NCBI GenBank assembly: GCA_002285055.1
Contig: NQYJ01000001.1
Coordinates: 248,001 to 312,000, forward strand
Direction of reading: 5' to 3'
DNA length: 64,000 nt
From: Candidatus Izimoplasma sp. ZiA1
Lineage (GTDB): Bacteria > Bacillota_I > Bacilli_A > Izemoplasmatales > Izemoplasmataceae
Below the pieces are notes generated by a model, which had not been told where the DNA came from, did no database searches, and saw only the letters and a program-made list of their open reading frames with translations. A program made the position numbers and the translations under genes. Below, one piece after another: positions 1 through 10,662 of this stretch (its first letter is position 1; each line of letters begins with the position of its first letter).

Positions 1-82
1 GATAACTAAAATCTCCACCTCTTAAGTTTAGTAAATCTAGGTATTCTTTTGTATTTTCTCTTAAGCTTTTTAGATCTAACAT
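1..82 (-). CDS. serS: Serine--tRNA ligase, N-terminal fragment (runs off window)
   Basis: Only the first 27 codons lie in the window. They read MLDLKSLRENTKEYLDLLNL followed by RGGD, the typical start of class II seryl-tRNA synthetases, where the N-terminal region forms the tRNA-binding coiled coil. The enzyme charges tRNA-Ser with serine in the cytoplasm. The ATG at 82-80 is preceded by a good ribosome-binding site (AAGGAGTG, about 90-97). A T-box leader directly upstream supports an aminoacyl-tRNA synthetase gene controlled by charging of its own tRNA. The call rests on a short N-terminus plus the leader, but the two agree well. Confidence 0.88.
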   Translation of the reverse strand, partial: MLDLKSLRENTKEYLDLLNLRGGDFSY

Positions 83-103
83 TTTACTTCACTCCTTTTT
101 AAT

Positions 104-321
104 AAAAAAACTCGTCCCCATATAAGGGACGAGTATTACCCGTGTTGCCACCCTAGTTAAAGCCGTTTACCAGCTTTCACTCAGTACTTTTTAACGGTTG
201 TAAACCGGGAATTATTGATTCCACTCAAAGGTAGATTTCTTATTTTTGTGTTATCAGCTTTCACCACCCGCTAATTCTCTTTATACACTCAAATAATACT
301 TAGCCTTTTCATTGATTTCTT
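104..321 (-). promoter_or_regulatory. T-box riboswitch controlling serS
   Basis: Read on the minus strand, the leader contains the near-invariant T-box sequence AGGGTGGCAACACG (154-141). It is followed by an intrinsic terminator with arms CTCGTCCC and GGGACGAG (133-111) and a T-run (110-104). A Stem I-like region with AGAGAAT and GGTGGTGAAAGC lies near the 5' end. A probable specifier codon TCT (serine) sits at 235-233 in the context AAATCTACC. In this family, uncharged tRNA binding the specifier and the T-box bulge favours antitermination, so serS would be induced on serine starvation. The specifier assignment is by eye. Confidence 0.9.
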
Positions 322-327
322 GCCTTG

Positions 328-356
328 ATAATATCAAACAAAATTCCATTTGTCAA
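328..356 (-). promoter_or_regulatory. serS promoter
   Basis: On the minus strand, TTGACA (356-351), a 17-base spacer and TATTAT (333-328) form a near-consensus sigma-A promoter. Transcription would begin near 321, just before the T-box leader. Confidence 0.8.
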
Positions 357-393
357 TTAAGTCTTTCTTTAGATTACATTAGTGGATATATAG

Positions 394-419
394 AAAAAAA
401 AGGCCTAAGCCTTTTTTTT
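394..419 (-). terminator. Terminator after gyrA (symmetrical)
   Basis: The hairpin AGGC/GCCT is flanked by A7 on one side and T7 on the other, immediately after the gyrA stop codon. It ends the gyrA operon on the minus strand. Its symmetry means it could also act in the other direction. Confidence 0.8.
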
Positions 420-2925
420 ATTCTGTTTTTTCTTCAATAACATCTTCAACCATATCTTCTAAATCAATTTCTTCTTCTAATGATTTTGGTAAAACAGCTA
501 TTGTAGCTACTTTATGTCCATCATTTAACTTAATTAATCTAACTCCTTGTGTTGATCTTTTTGAAGTAGCAATTTGCTCAATTGGTAATCTTATAATCAT
601 ACCTTTAGTTGTTGTTATTATTAAGTCTTCATCTCCAACAACACTTCTAAGTTTTGTAAGTTGTCCATTTTTTTCTGTGATATTAAGTGTTTTAACACCT
701 TTACCACCACGGTTTTGTTGACGGTACTCATCTTGTTCAGTTCTTTTACCATACCCGTTTTCTGTAACAACAAGGATTTGATTTTTTTCCTCAGAAACGA
801 TTGTAAACCCAATAACTTCATCTTTATCTTCAATTAAAATCCCTCTTACTCCACTTGCTACACGTCCCATTGCTCTTGCTGTAGTTTCATGGAATCTAAT
901 CGCTTTACCGTTTGAGGCACCAATTATAACGTCTTTATCGCCATCTGTTAATCTTACCGCTAATAACTCATCATCTTCTCTAAGGTTAATCGCTTTTATT
1001 CCAGATGTTCTAATGTTTTTAAAATCAGTAACTGGAGTTCTTTTAACAACACCTCGTTTAGTTGCGAAGAATAAGTAGTTTTCCGAGTCAAAATCATCGA
1101 TTTTAGCTACAGCTGCCAACGTTTCTCCATCTTCTAAATTTAGTAAGTTTACAATTGGTAAACCTTTAGATGTTCTCCCAAAGTTTGGTATTTTATATCC
1201 TTTGATTTTATAAACTCGACCTTTGTTTGTAAAGAATAGTAAGAAATCATGTGTTGATATATTGATTAGATGTTCAACTATATCATCATCATTTGTTTTA
1301 ATTCCTGTCATCCCTTTACCACCACGGTTTTGTGTTTTATAAACATCAGTATTCATACGTTTACAATACCCTGATTGTGTAATTGTAACAATTACATCTT
1401 CAATTGGAATTAAATCCTCATCTTCAATATCTAAGTCAATTGATAAAGAAATTTCTGATCTTCTTTCATCACCAAATCTTTCTTTAATATCTTCAAGTTG
1501 TTCAATAATGATTTCATATTTTCTTTCTTCGCTACTTAAAATAAATTCTAATTCTTCGATTGTTGATTGTAACTCGTTTAATTCAGATTCAAGTTTTTCT
1601 CTTTCTAATCCTGAAAGACGTCTTAATCTCATTTCTAAGATTGCTTTTGCTTGATCAACACTTAAACTAAATCTTTCTATCAACTTATCTTCTGCATCAT
1701 CGTAAGAATTTCTGATTGTAGCTATAACTTCATCGATATTATCTAAAGCAACTAAAAGACCTTCTAAGATATGTGCTCTTGCTTTGGCTTTAGCTAAATC
1801 AAATTCAGTTCTTCTTGTTAAAACCTCAATTTGATGTGTTGTATAGTGCACCAAAGTTTCTTTTAGTGGAAGAATTTTTGGTTGATTGTTAACAAGGGCA
1901 ATCATATTTATCCCAAACGAAGTTTGTAGTGGTGTATATTTATAAAGATTGTTTAATGTAACTTCGGCATTAACATCTCTTCTTAATTCTATAACTACTC
2001 TAATCCCTTTTCTATTTGATTCATCTCTTAAATCTGTAATTCCTTCAATGCGTTTTTCTTTTGCTAGTTCAGCAATTTTTTCGATTAAACGAGATTTGTT
2101 TACTTGATAAGGAATTTCTGTAATTATAATAGATTGTTTTCCATTTTTATGCTCAACAATTTCTGTTTTAGCTCTGATTTTTATTGTTCCATTACCAGTT
2201 TCATAAGCTTGTCTTAATCCTGTCATTCCCATGATAGAACCACCTGTAGGGAAATCTGGACCTTTAATATACTGCATTAATTCTTCAGTTGTAATGTCTT
2301 TATCTTGAATATAAGCTAAAACACCATTTATAACTTCATTTAAATTATGAGGAGGAATATTTGTTGCCATCCCTACCGCAATCCCTGTAGCACCATTTAC
2401 TAAAAGGTTAGGGAATTTTGAAGGTAAAACACTTGGTTCTCTTTCAGAACCATCGTAGTTATCCACAAAATCAATAGTATCTTTTTTAATATCTTGAAGC
2501 ATCTCTGATGTGATTTTCATCATTTTAGCCTCAGTATAACGCATAGCTGCAGCTCCATCACCATCAATTGAACCAAAGTTACCGTGCCCGTTAACTAATG
2601 GATAGCGATAACTGAATGTTTGAGCCATACGAACCATTGCATCATATATTGCTGTATCACCATGTGGATGGTATTTCCCCATAACATCCCCAACGATACG
2701 TGCTGATTTTTTGAATGCTTTATCTGGATAAACCCCAAGTTCATCCATACCATATAAAATTCTTCTATGAACTGGTTTTAGTCCATCTCTAACATCTGGT
2801 AAAGCTCTCGCTACAATTACACTCATTGCATAACTTAGGAACGAAGCTTTCATTTCAGTTGTAATATTGATTTCTTTAACTCTATCTGTTATTTCGATAT
2901 TATCTGGTTGTTCTATATTATCCAT
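418..2925 (-). CDS. gyrA: DNA gyrase subunit A
   Basis: This 835-residue protein matches full-length GyrA, the DNA-cleaving subunit of type IIA topoisomerase that works with GyrB to introduce negative supercoils. The catalytic tyrosine is Tyr130 in [10 protein letters not shown], equivalent to E. coli Tyr122. The quinolone region reads [13 protein letters not shown], with Thr91 and Asp95 at the positions of E. coli Ser83 and Asp87. The C-terminal beta-pinwheel carries two boxes reading QNRGGKG, close to the canonical GyrA box QRRGG(K/R)G that separates gyrase from topoisomerase IV. The ATG is 12 bases after the gyrB stop, and the gyrB stop lies in the gyrA ribosome-binding site (TAGGAGC), so translation is probably coupled. 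It is the last gene of yaaA-recF-gyrB-gyrA. Confidence 0.98.
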   Translation of the reverse strand: MDNIEQPDNIEITDRVKEINITTEMKASFLSYAMSVIVARALPDVRDGLKPVHRRILYGMDELGVYPDKAFKKSARIVGDVMGKYHPHGDTAIYDAMVRMAQTFSYRYPLVNGHGNFGSIDGDGAAAMRYTEAKMMKITSEMLQDIKKDTIDFVDNYDGSEREPSVLPSKFPNLLVNGATGIAVGMATNIPPHNLNEVINGVLAYIQDKDITTEELMQYIKGPDFPTGGSIMGMTGLRQAYETGNGTIKIRAKTEIVEHKNGKQSIIITEIPYQVNKSRLIEKIAELAKEKRIEGITDLRDESNRKGIRVVIELRRDVNAEVTLNNLYKYTPLQTSFGINMIALVNNQPKILPLKETLVHYTTHQIEVLTRRTEFDLAKAKARAHILEGLLVALDNIDEVIATIRNSYDDAEDKLIERFSLSVDQAKAILEMRLRRLSGLEREKLESELNELQSTIEELEFILSSEERKYEIIIEQLEDIKERFGDERRSEISLSIDLDIEDEDLIPIEDVIVTITQSGYCKRMNTDVYKTQNRGGKGMTGIKTNDDDIVEHLINISTHDFLLFFTNKGRVYKIKGYKIPNFGRTSKGLPIVNLLNLEDGETLAAVAKIDDFDSENYLFFATKRGVVKRTPVTDFKNIRTSGIKAINLREDDELLAVRLTDGDKDVIIGASNGKAIRFHETTARAMGRVASGVRGILIEDKDEVIGFTIVSEEKNQILVVTENGYGKRTEQDEYRQQNRGGKGVKTLNITEKNGQLTKLRSVVGDEDLIITTTKGMIIRLPIEQIATSKRSTQGVRLIKLNDGHKVATIAVLPKSLEEEIDLEDMVEDVIEEKTE

Positions 2926-2937
2926 TTTCTTCAGCTC

Positions 2938-5919
<2,982 letters not shown>

Positions 5920-5923
<4 letters not shown>

Positions 5924-6132
5924 TTTACTATTCTAAAATCACCAATCGTTTTTATGGAAATTTTATCACCTGGATACAGTTTTTTTCCGCGTCTATTTTC
6001 TTGAACGTCATTTACACTTATTTTATACTCTTCTAAAACAGCTTTTACCATTCCTCCAGAAGAGACAATATCTGCAAATTTTAGGAACTGTCCTAAAGTG
6101 ATATATTCTGATTTAATTTCTACTTGTTTCAT
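5920..6132 (-). CDS. yaaA: S4-domain RNA-binding protein YaaA/RlbA
   Basis: This 70-residue protein consists almost entirely of an S4 RNA-binding fold: LGQFLKFADIVSSGGMVKAV followed by VNDVQENRRGKKLYPGDKI, where the GG, N-R-R-G-K-K and YPGD elements are diagnostic. It is the small S4 protein found between dnaN and recF in many Firmicutes, linked to late 50S ribosome assembly (YaaA/RlbA of Bacillus). It is the first gene of the yaaA-recF-gyrB-gyrA operon, with its own promoter at 6165-6193. The ribosome-binding site is weak (GATGTGATGAT). Confidence 0.92.
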
Positions 6133-6164
6133 ATCATCACATCTTTCATATATATATTATATAT

Positions 6165-6193
6165 ATTATATAATAAAGATAGATAAAATACAA
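6165..6193 (-). promoter_or_regulatory. Promoter of yaaA-recF-gyrB-gyrA
   Basis: On the minus strand, TTGTAT (6193-6188), a 17-base spacer and a perfect TATAAT (6170-6165) precede yaaA. It lies directly after the dnaN terminator, so this operon is transcribed independently of dnaA-dnaN. Confidence 0.7.
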
Positions 6194-6204
6194 TGATTTA
6201 GAGC

Positions 6205-6231
6205 AAAAAAAAAGCCCGATTTGGGCTGTTT
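6205..6231 (-). terminator. Terminator after dnaN
   Basis: The hairpin AGCCC/GGGCT with a five-base loop is followed on the minus strand by a run of nine T, immediately downstream of the dnaN stop. Confidence 0.8.
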
Positions 6232-7356
6232 TTATTCTGTACGAACAGGTAGTATTAATTGTAACATTTCTGGGTCATATTCACCTTTAATAATGAATGG
6301 TCTTATTTCACCAGTAAAGTTAACTGTAATCTCTGTAGAATTGAATATTTTAAGTGCGTCCATCATGTATTTTGAACTAAATGCAATTTTAATTGGCGAA
6401 CCAACAATTTGATCAACCGGATATACTTCTTCTAGTACTTTTCCGATTTCTGGACTATTAGATGTTATTTCAATAACATTGTCAGGACGTACTGACAATT
6501 TAACAATAGCGTTATTTCCATCTCTTGAAGAAAGTAAACTTGCTCTTTCAATAGCTGTTGCTAATGAATCTTTGTTAAATTTTATTCTAATTGGTAATTC
6601 TGTTGGAATTAATCTTGATGTTTCAGGATAATTACCTTCTAACAATCTTGATTGGAATTTAATATTTCCGTATTTAAATAGTATTTTAGAATTATCAAAA
6701 TGTAATTCAACAACTTCGTTATTGTTTTCTAATATTTTTGTTAATTCCTCTAAACTGCGCCCTGGAATAATAATATCCATAGGTTCGTATGTATCTTGTA
6801 GCTCAATTTCTTTTTGGCTTAATCTGTATGAATCCGTAGCAATTGCTGTTAATTTGTTTGCATCAATTTTGAAATTAACACCTGTTAATATTGGTCTATT
6901 TTCAATTGAAGATGTTGCAAAAGCTGTTTGGCGAATTATAGTTTTTAATGTTCTAACATTTACTTTAACTGATTTAATTTTTTCAGAAAACTCAAGTTCT
7001 GGGTAATCTTCTAAATCCATCATATTAAGTGTTATATCTGATCTATCAGCTTCAATACGTAACATATTATCAGCAACAATAGACAGATTACATTTTAATG
7101 CATCAAGTTTTCTAATTATTTCTATAAAGTATTTACCTGGTATTAATGCAGAACCTTCTTCTTTAACATCTAAACTAGAATCTTTAACATTAAGTTTTAT
7201 TGCGATATCTGAATTACTTGTTATTATTACTAAATGATCTTTAAATACTTCAATTTTAATTCCTTGTAAAGCTGGATTAGGTGTTTTGTTAGACAAAGCT
7301 TTTTGAGCAACAATTAAATTATTTAATAAAACATCCTTGTTGATTTGAAAATTCAT
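6232..7356 (-). CDS. dnaN: DNA polymerase III subunit beta (sliding clamp)
   Basis: The 374-residue protein has the length and three-domain repeat of the beta clamp that tethers the replicase to DNA. Recognisable stretches are MNFQINKDVLLNNLIVAQKA at the N-terminus, ATDSYRLSQKEIEL and IPGRSLEELTKIL in the middle domain, and a C-terminus ending MLQLILPVRTE, the usual hydrophobic-pocket terminus (PMRx-type). It sits between dnaA and yaaA as in most Firmicutes. The ribosome-binding site is AGAGGTGAT, six bases before the ATG. A separate promoter and DnaA-box-like sites lie in the dnaA-dnaN gap. Confidence 0.98.
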   Translation of the reverse strand: MNFQINKDVLLNNLIVAQKALSNKTPNPALQGIKIEVFKDHLVIITSNSDIAIKLNVKDSSLDVKEEGSALIPGKYFIEIIRKLDALKCNLSIVADNMLRIEADRSDITLNMMDLEDYPELEFSEKIKSVKVNVRTLKTIIRQTAFATSSIENRPILTGVNFKIDANKLTAIATDSYRLSQKEIELQDTYEPMDIIIPGRSLEELTKILENNNEVVELHFDNSKILFKYGNIKFQSRLLEGNYPETSRLIPTELPIRIKFNKDSLATAIERASLLSSRDGNNAIVKLSVRPDNVIEITSNSPEIGKVLEEVYPVDQIVGSPIKIAFSSKYMMDALKIFNSTEITVNFTGEIRPFIIKGEYDPEMLQLILPVRTE

Positions 7357-7407
7357 AAAATCACCTCTTATTTATTTATGTTTTTATTGTTTATTATTAT
7401 TATCTGT

Positions 7408-7424
7408 TGTGGATTTGTGGATTC
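7408..7424 (+). promoter_or_regulatory. DnaA-box-like pair between dnaA and dnaN
   Basis: Two overlapping 9-mers, TGTGGATTT (7408-7416) and TGTGGATTC (7416-7424), are each close to the DnaA box TGTGGATAA. They lie in the dnaA-dnaN intergenic region, where Bacillus-type bipartite origins have their second box cluster. Function is inferred from sequence and position. Confidence 0.6.
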
Positions 7425-7442
7425 AACCACATGTATACTACT

Positions 7443-7451
7443 ATTATAGCA
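7443..7451 (-). promoter_or_regulatory. dnaN promoter (extended -10)
   Basis: On the minus strand TG-C-TATAAT (7451-7443) is an extended -10 element with no good -35 box. The DnaA-box-like pair lies just downstream, so DnaA could affect this promoter. Confidence 0.5.
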
Positions 7452-7480
7452 CAAAACAGTGGTTTTAAGGCATTTTTTTT

Positions 7481-8854
7481 TTAGTTTTCTCCACATTTAA
7501 TCTTCAATTTCTCCACATCTTTTTTTACATTAATATCCATTTGAATTTCGTTGTTTATTTTCTCTACTGAATGCATAACAGTTGAATGATCACGGTTATT
7601 AAAGAATGTTCCAATTTTTTTATAAGGTAAATCATATATTTGTTTAATTAAATACATTGCAACTTGTCTTGGAAAAACATGTTTTCTGGTTCTTTTTTTA
7701 GAAACCAAATCAGCAGTACTAATACGGTAATAATCACTAACTACACTTAATACATTATTGATTTTATCGTTATTCATATACTTATCTGTAGATTTAGGTT
7801 TAATTAAGCTGTGAAGGGCAATTTCAGCGTTTTTAACAGTGAAATCAATGTTAAAAGCAGTGCAATAAAACATAACTCTTTTTAAAGCTCCTTCTAACTC
7901 TCTAACGTTATTATCAAAGACACTAGCAATATATTCTATAACATCTTTTGGGATTAAATCTTTATCAGATGTTTCAGCTGTTAATTTCTTTTCCAAGATC
8001 TTGATCCTATGTTCTAAATCTGGACGATTAATATCAACAGTAACCCCCCATTCAAACCTAGATGTTAAACGCGACATGATATCCTTTAAATCTGATGCAC
8101 TTCTATCTGATGTAATAACTATTTGTTTTTGTTGTCCGTGTAAATGTTCAAATAATTTAAAAAACTCTAACTGAGACTTGTCTTTTTTGGCTAAAAATTG
8201 AATATCATCAACTAACAAAACATCAACATCTCGATATTTTTCATTAAATTCATCAAATTTACGCTTAGATGCTAATCTAACATATTCTTCAACGAATTGG
8301 TCTGTCTTTATATATAAGACTTTTTTATTGATATCTCCCTCAAGAATATAATTTCCAACACATTGCATTAAATGAGTCTTACCAAGACCCACATCTCCAA
8401 AGATATACAATGGATTTGCAACAATACCAGGTTGATCAGCTACTTTGGTTGCACTTGTATAGGCTAATCTGTTTGAATTACCTACAACAAAACTATCAAA
8501 AGAGTAGCTAAGATTTAAATTTCCTTTTAAATATTTACTATTAATATCTGATTCAGGCTCATTGATAACAAAATCTTTCTTATCTTGTAGTTCTTTTTCA
8601 GCTTGTTCAATAGTAATAATCTTAAACTTATGTGTTTCTTCAACATAAGATGAAAGATAACGGTTCAATTTATTTAAATAAAGTAGTTCAATTCTCTTTT
8701 TTACAAAATCATTTGGAACTACTAAATATACATAATTATTTACAACCTTAAAAACAGTCTCCACAGGATTAATCAATTCTGCAAAAACCTGATTATCTAA
8801 ATCTTCTTCCAATTTTATTTTTATTTCTTCCCATATTTGAGTAAATTTCTCCAT
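7481..8854 (-). CDS. dnaA: Chromosomal replication initiator protein DnaA
   Basis: The 457-residue start at ATG 8854 is chosen because it has AGGTGA seven bases upstream and begins MEKFTQIWEEIKIKLEEDL, a normal DnaA domain I. An in-frame ATG 72 bases further up adds a hydrophobic stretch with no family match. The AAA+ domain shows Walker A GDVGLGKT (about residues 152-159) and Walker B LLVDDIQFL (about 211-219). Domain IV carries the DNA-binding signature NRDHSTVMHSVEKI near residue 418. DnaA binds DnaA boxes and melts oriC, and the boxes upstream at 8917-9109 imply autoregulation. Confidence 0.98.
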   Translation of the reverse strand: MEKFTQIWEEIKIKLEEDLDNQVFAELINPVETVFKVVNNYVYLVVPNDFVKKRIELLYLNKLNRYLSSYVEETHKFKIITIEQAEKELQDKKDFVINEPESDINSKYLKGNLNLSYSFDSFVVGNSNRLAYTSATKVADQPGIVANPLYIFGDVGLGKTHLMQCVGNYILEGDINKKVLYIKTDQFVEEYVRLASKRKFDEFNEKYRDVDVLLVDDIQFLAKKDKSQLEFFKLFEHLHGQQKQIVITSDRSASDLKDIMSRLTSRFEWGVTVDINRPDLEHRIKILEKKLTAETSDKDLIPKDVIEYIASVFDNNVRELEGALKRVMFYCTAFNIDFTVKNAEIALHSLIKPKSTDKYMNNDKINNVLSVVSDYYRISTADLVSKKRTRKHVFPRQVAMYLIKQIYDLPYKKIGTFFNNRDHSTVMHSVEKINNEIQMDINVKKDVEKLKIKCGEN

Positions 8855-9100
8855 GTTGTTCACCTCGTTATCATAGAAATAATATAACATAAGAAAAGTA
8901 ATAAAAAAACAAAAAATTTCCCACAAAAAATGTGGAAAAATAATTTATTCAACATCAAAGTTAACAGTTTTATCAACACTTTAAATAGCTTAATAAAGCT
9001 AATAGGAAGACTTTTCAATAATCAACAAATTTGATTATCCATATTGTCCACATTTCCACAATTGAAAATGTTAAAACCTATAAAAATAGCTCTCAATCTA

Positions 9101-9109
9101 TGTGGATAA
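9101..9109 (-). promoter_or_regulatory. Consensus DnaA box
   Basis: TGTGGATAA on the plus strand is the exact complement of the consensus TTATCCACA. It is the only perfect copy I see in oriC and sits at the edge of the AT-rich run. Confidence 0.85.
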
Positions 9110-9152
9110 CTTTTAAAAAAAACAATCAATATATTTATTTTATAAAACGGTA

Positions 9153-9181
9153 TTGACACATGAGAATATATTATATATAAT
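9153..9181 (+). promoter_or_regulatory. rpmH promoter
   Basis: TTGACA (9153-9158), a 17-base spacer and TATAAT (9176-9181) form a perfect consensus promoter driving rpmH away from oriC. Confidence 0.85.
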
Positions 9182-9225
9182 TGTATAGCATGGTTTTTTA
9201 CTTATAGAAGTAGGAGGTGTTGATA

Positions 9226-9366
9226 ATGAAAAGAACATATCAACCAAACAAACGTAAAAGAGCAAAAACTCACGGATTTAGAGAAAGAATGAGTTCACCA
9301 ACTGGAAGAAGAGTTCTAGCTCGTAGAAGAGCTAAAGGACGTAAAAGATTAACTGTTTCTGATTAA
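9226..9366 (+). CDS. rpmH: 50S ribosomal protein L34
   Basis: This 46-residue, highly basic protein starts [20 protein letters not shown] and continues with [19 protein letters not shown], the near-universal L34 sequence. L34 is part of the large ribosomal subunit. The ATG follows AGGAGGTG with an eight-base gap. It sits immediately right of oriC and left of rnpA, as in nearly all bacteria. A hairpin with a T-run follows the stop, probably limiting read-through into rnpA so that L34 is made in large excess over the RNase P protein. Confidence 0.98.
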   Translation: MKRTYQPNKRKRAKTHGFRERMSSPTGRRVLARRRAKGRKRLTVSD

Positions 9367-9400
9367 TTTTTATTAAAAACAAACGAATAAAATACCTGAT

Positions 9401-9440
9401 ACCACCTGAAAATTCGATTTTTTTAGGTGGTTTTTATTTT
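9401..9440 (+). terminator. Terminator/attenuator between rpmH and rnpA
   Basis: The arms ACCACCT (9401-9407) and AGGTGGT (9425-9431) are extended by inner A/T pairs and followed by TTTTTATTTT. The hairpin ends only about ten bases before the rnpA ribosome-binding site. Partial termination here would set the rpmH to rnpA ratio. Confidence 0.75.
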
Positions 9441-9455
9441 AAGAGGTGATTTTTT

Positions 9456-9797
9456 ATTAAAAAGGAATATCGTATTAAGAAAAGCAGTGAAATCGAGAGG
9501 ATTGTTAAGAGCAAAAAATCTAAAGCAGATAGATATTTTGTAATGTATTATAATAAAAACCATGAAAACACCCATTTCAGATTCGCTGTAAGTGTTTCTA
9601 AAAAATATGGAAACGCAGTTAAGAGAAACAAAATAAAAAGACAAATAAGAGAAATTATATCAAAATGTGATATAAAAACTCAATCAGATGTTTTTATAGT
9701 AGTAAAAAAGACTACAGGCAATCTTTTATTTCAAGAAATTCAAGAGTCTATTTTGAACTTATTAAAAAAACACGACATTTATGAGGTGAAAAAATGA
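9456..9797 (+). CDS. rnpA: Ribonuclease P protein component (apparent ATT start)
   Basis: RnpA is the protein subunit that helps the RNase P ribozyme mature tRNA 5' ends. The conserved core FAVSVSKKYGNAVKRNKIKR is present, and the C-terminus overlaps yidC by four bases. Taking the first in-frame ATG (9543) would give an 84-residue protein missing the normal N-terminus. In the same frame upstream lies KKEYRIKKSSEIERIVKSKK, a textbook RnpA start, preceded by ATT at 9456. That codon is seven bases after AGAGGTG, and there is a stop codon at 9447. No ATG, GTG or TTG occurs in frame between 9450 and 9543. The 113-codon product starting at ATT is therefore my call; the identity is certain and the start codon is inferred. 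Confidence 0.9.
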   Translation: MKKEYRIKKSSEIERIVKSKKSKADRYFVMYYNKNHENTHFRFAVSVSKKYGNAVKRNKIKRQIREIISKCDIKTQSDVFIVVKKTTGNLLFQEIQESILNLLKKHDIYEVKK

Positions 9798-10654
9798 AAA
9801 ACGCAACAAGAATAACTTTATTATTAGTAACGTTATCATTAGTTATGTTTTTATCAGCATGTGGATCAGCAGATATGTATACTGAACCAATTGGTGCTGC
9901 AGGTGGAACAGGTTGGATTCAATGGATAGTAACAAAAGCTGCAGAATTAACTGTTTATATCAGTGAATTCTTCGGGGGATATTATTTCATAGGATTAATT
10001 GTTGTTACATTATTAGTTCGTACACTTGGTTGGCCAATTTATGCTAAAAGTAACGCAATGACATTCAATATGCAACAAGCTCAACCAGAATTAGAAAAAC
10101 TTAGAGAAAAATATCAAGGTAAAACAGATGAAGCTTCACAAAAGAAAATGCAAGCTGAAACTCTTGAGATTTATAGAAAGTATAAAATAAATCCATTAGG
10201 TTGTTTATTACCGTTCTTACAAATGCCAATATTCATCGCAATGTACCAAGTTGTTAGAAGAATCCCATTAAGTGAGCAATTTGCTGATCTTAACTACAAC
10301 TTCTTATGGCTTAATCTAAAAACTGGTGCAGGAAATATTAATTTTGGGATGATTGATGGAGATATTATATTAGCTGTATTAGTTGGTTTAATTATGTTCT
10401 TCTACCAAAGATTTGCAATGAAAAAACCAGATTACATGCAAAATAAAAAATATCAAACAGCGCAAGCAACTCAATCACAAAAAACTACAAAAATGATGTC
10501 TTACTTCATGGTATTCATGTTGGTTTCAATTGCAATTACAAACTCTGGGATTGCATTATATTGGGTAGTAGGTAACTTATACCAATTCTTACAAACGTAC
10601 ATGAATAGAAAAACAAACGAGAAAAAACATCTCGAGTCACAAGAACGCATTTAG
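9794..10654 (+). CDS. yidC: Membrane protein insertase YidC/OxaA, lipoprotein form
   Basis: This 286-residue Oxa1-family insertase helps integrate membrane proteins. The N-terminus MKNATRITLLLVTLSLVMFL leads to LSAC, a lipobox with Cys at about 23, as in Gram-positive SpoIIIJ/YidC lipoproteins. The first core helix contains the conserved arginine in VVTLLVRTLGWPIY. A cytoplasmic hairpin (QPELEKLREKYQGK) is followed by LGCLLPFLQMPIFIAMYQVV and further helices ending in NLYQFLQTYMNRK. It overlaps rnpA by four bases (ATGA) and is followed after eight bases by khpB. The order rpmH-rnpA-yidC-khpB is conserved across Firmicutes. Confidence 0.97.
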   Translation: MKNATRITLLLVTLSLVMFLSACGSADMYTEPIGAAGGTGWIQWIVTKAAELTVYISEFFGGYYFIGLIVVTLLVRTLGWPIYAKSNAMTFNMQQAQPELEKLREKYQGKTDEASQKKMQAETLEIYRKYKINPLGCLLPFLQMPIFIAMYQVVRRIPLSEQFADLNYNFLWLNLKTGAGNINFGMIDGDIILAVLVGLIMFFYQRFAMKKPDYMQNKKYQTAQATQSQKTTKMMSYFMVFMLVSIAITNSGIALYWVVGNLYQFLQTYMNRKTNEKKHLESQERI

Positions 10655-10662
10655 GTGATAAG

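Larger units (their letters stand above)
8855..9225. other. Chromosomal replication origin region (oriC)
   Basis: This 371-base gene-free stretch lies between divergent dnaA and rpmH, the classical Gram-positive oriC position. It holds a perfect DnaA box TGTGGATAA (9101-9109) and one-mismatch copies: TGTGGAAAA (8931-8939), TTATCAACA (8970-8978), TTATCCATA (9035-9043) and TTGTCCACA (9044-9052). The last two are directly adjacent and in the same orientation. A very AT-rich run from about 9110 to 9150, next to the perfect box, is the likely unwinding element. The rpmH promoter occupies 9153-9181. Gene orientation flips here, which also fits the origin. Confidence 0.88.

Noticed and set aside
8855-8926. 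N-terminal extension of DnaA
   Set aside because: The 24 extra residues are hydrophobic, lack a ribosome-binding site and do not match DnaA; ATG 8854 has AGGTGA and the right N-terminus.
9423-9644. 73-codon minus-strand open frame
   Set aside because: It is antisense to rnpA, including the N-terminal extension I assign to RnpA.
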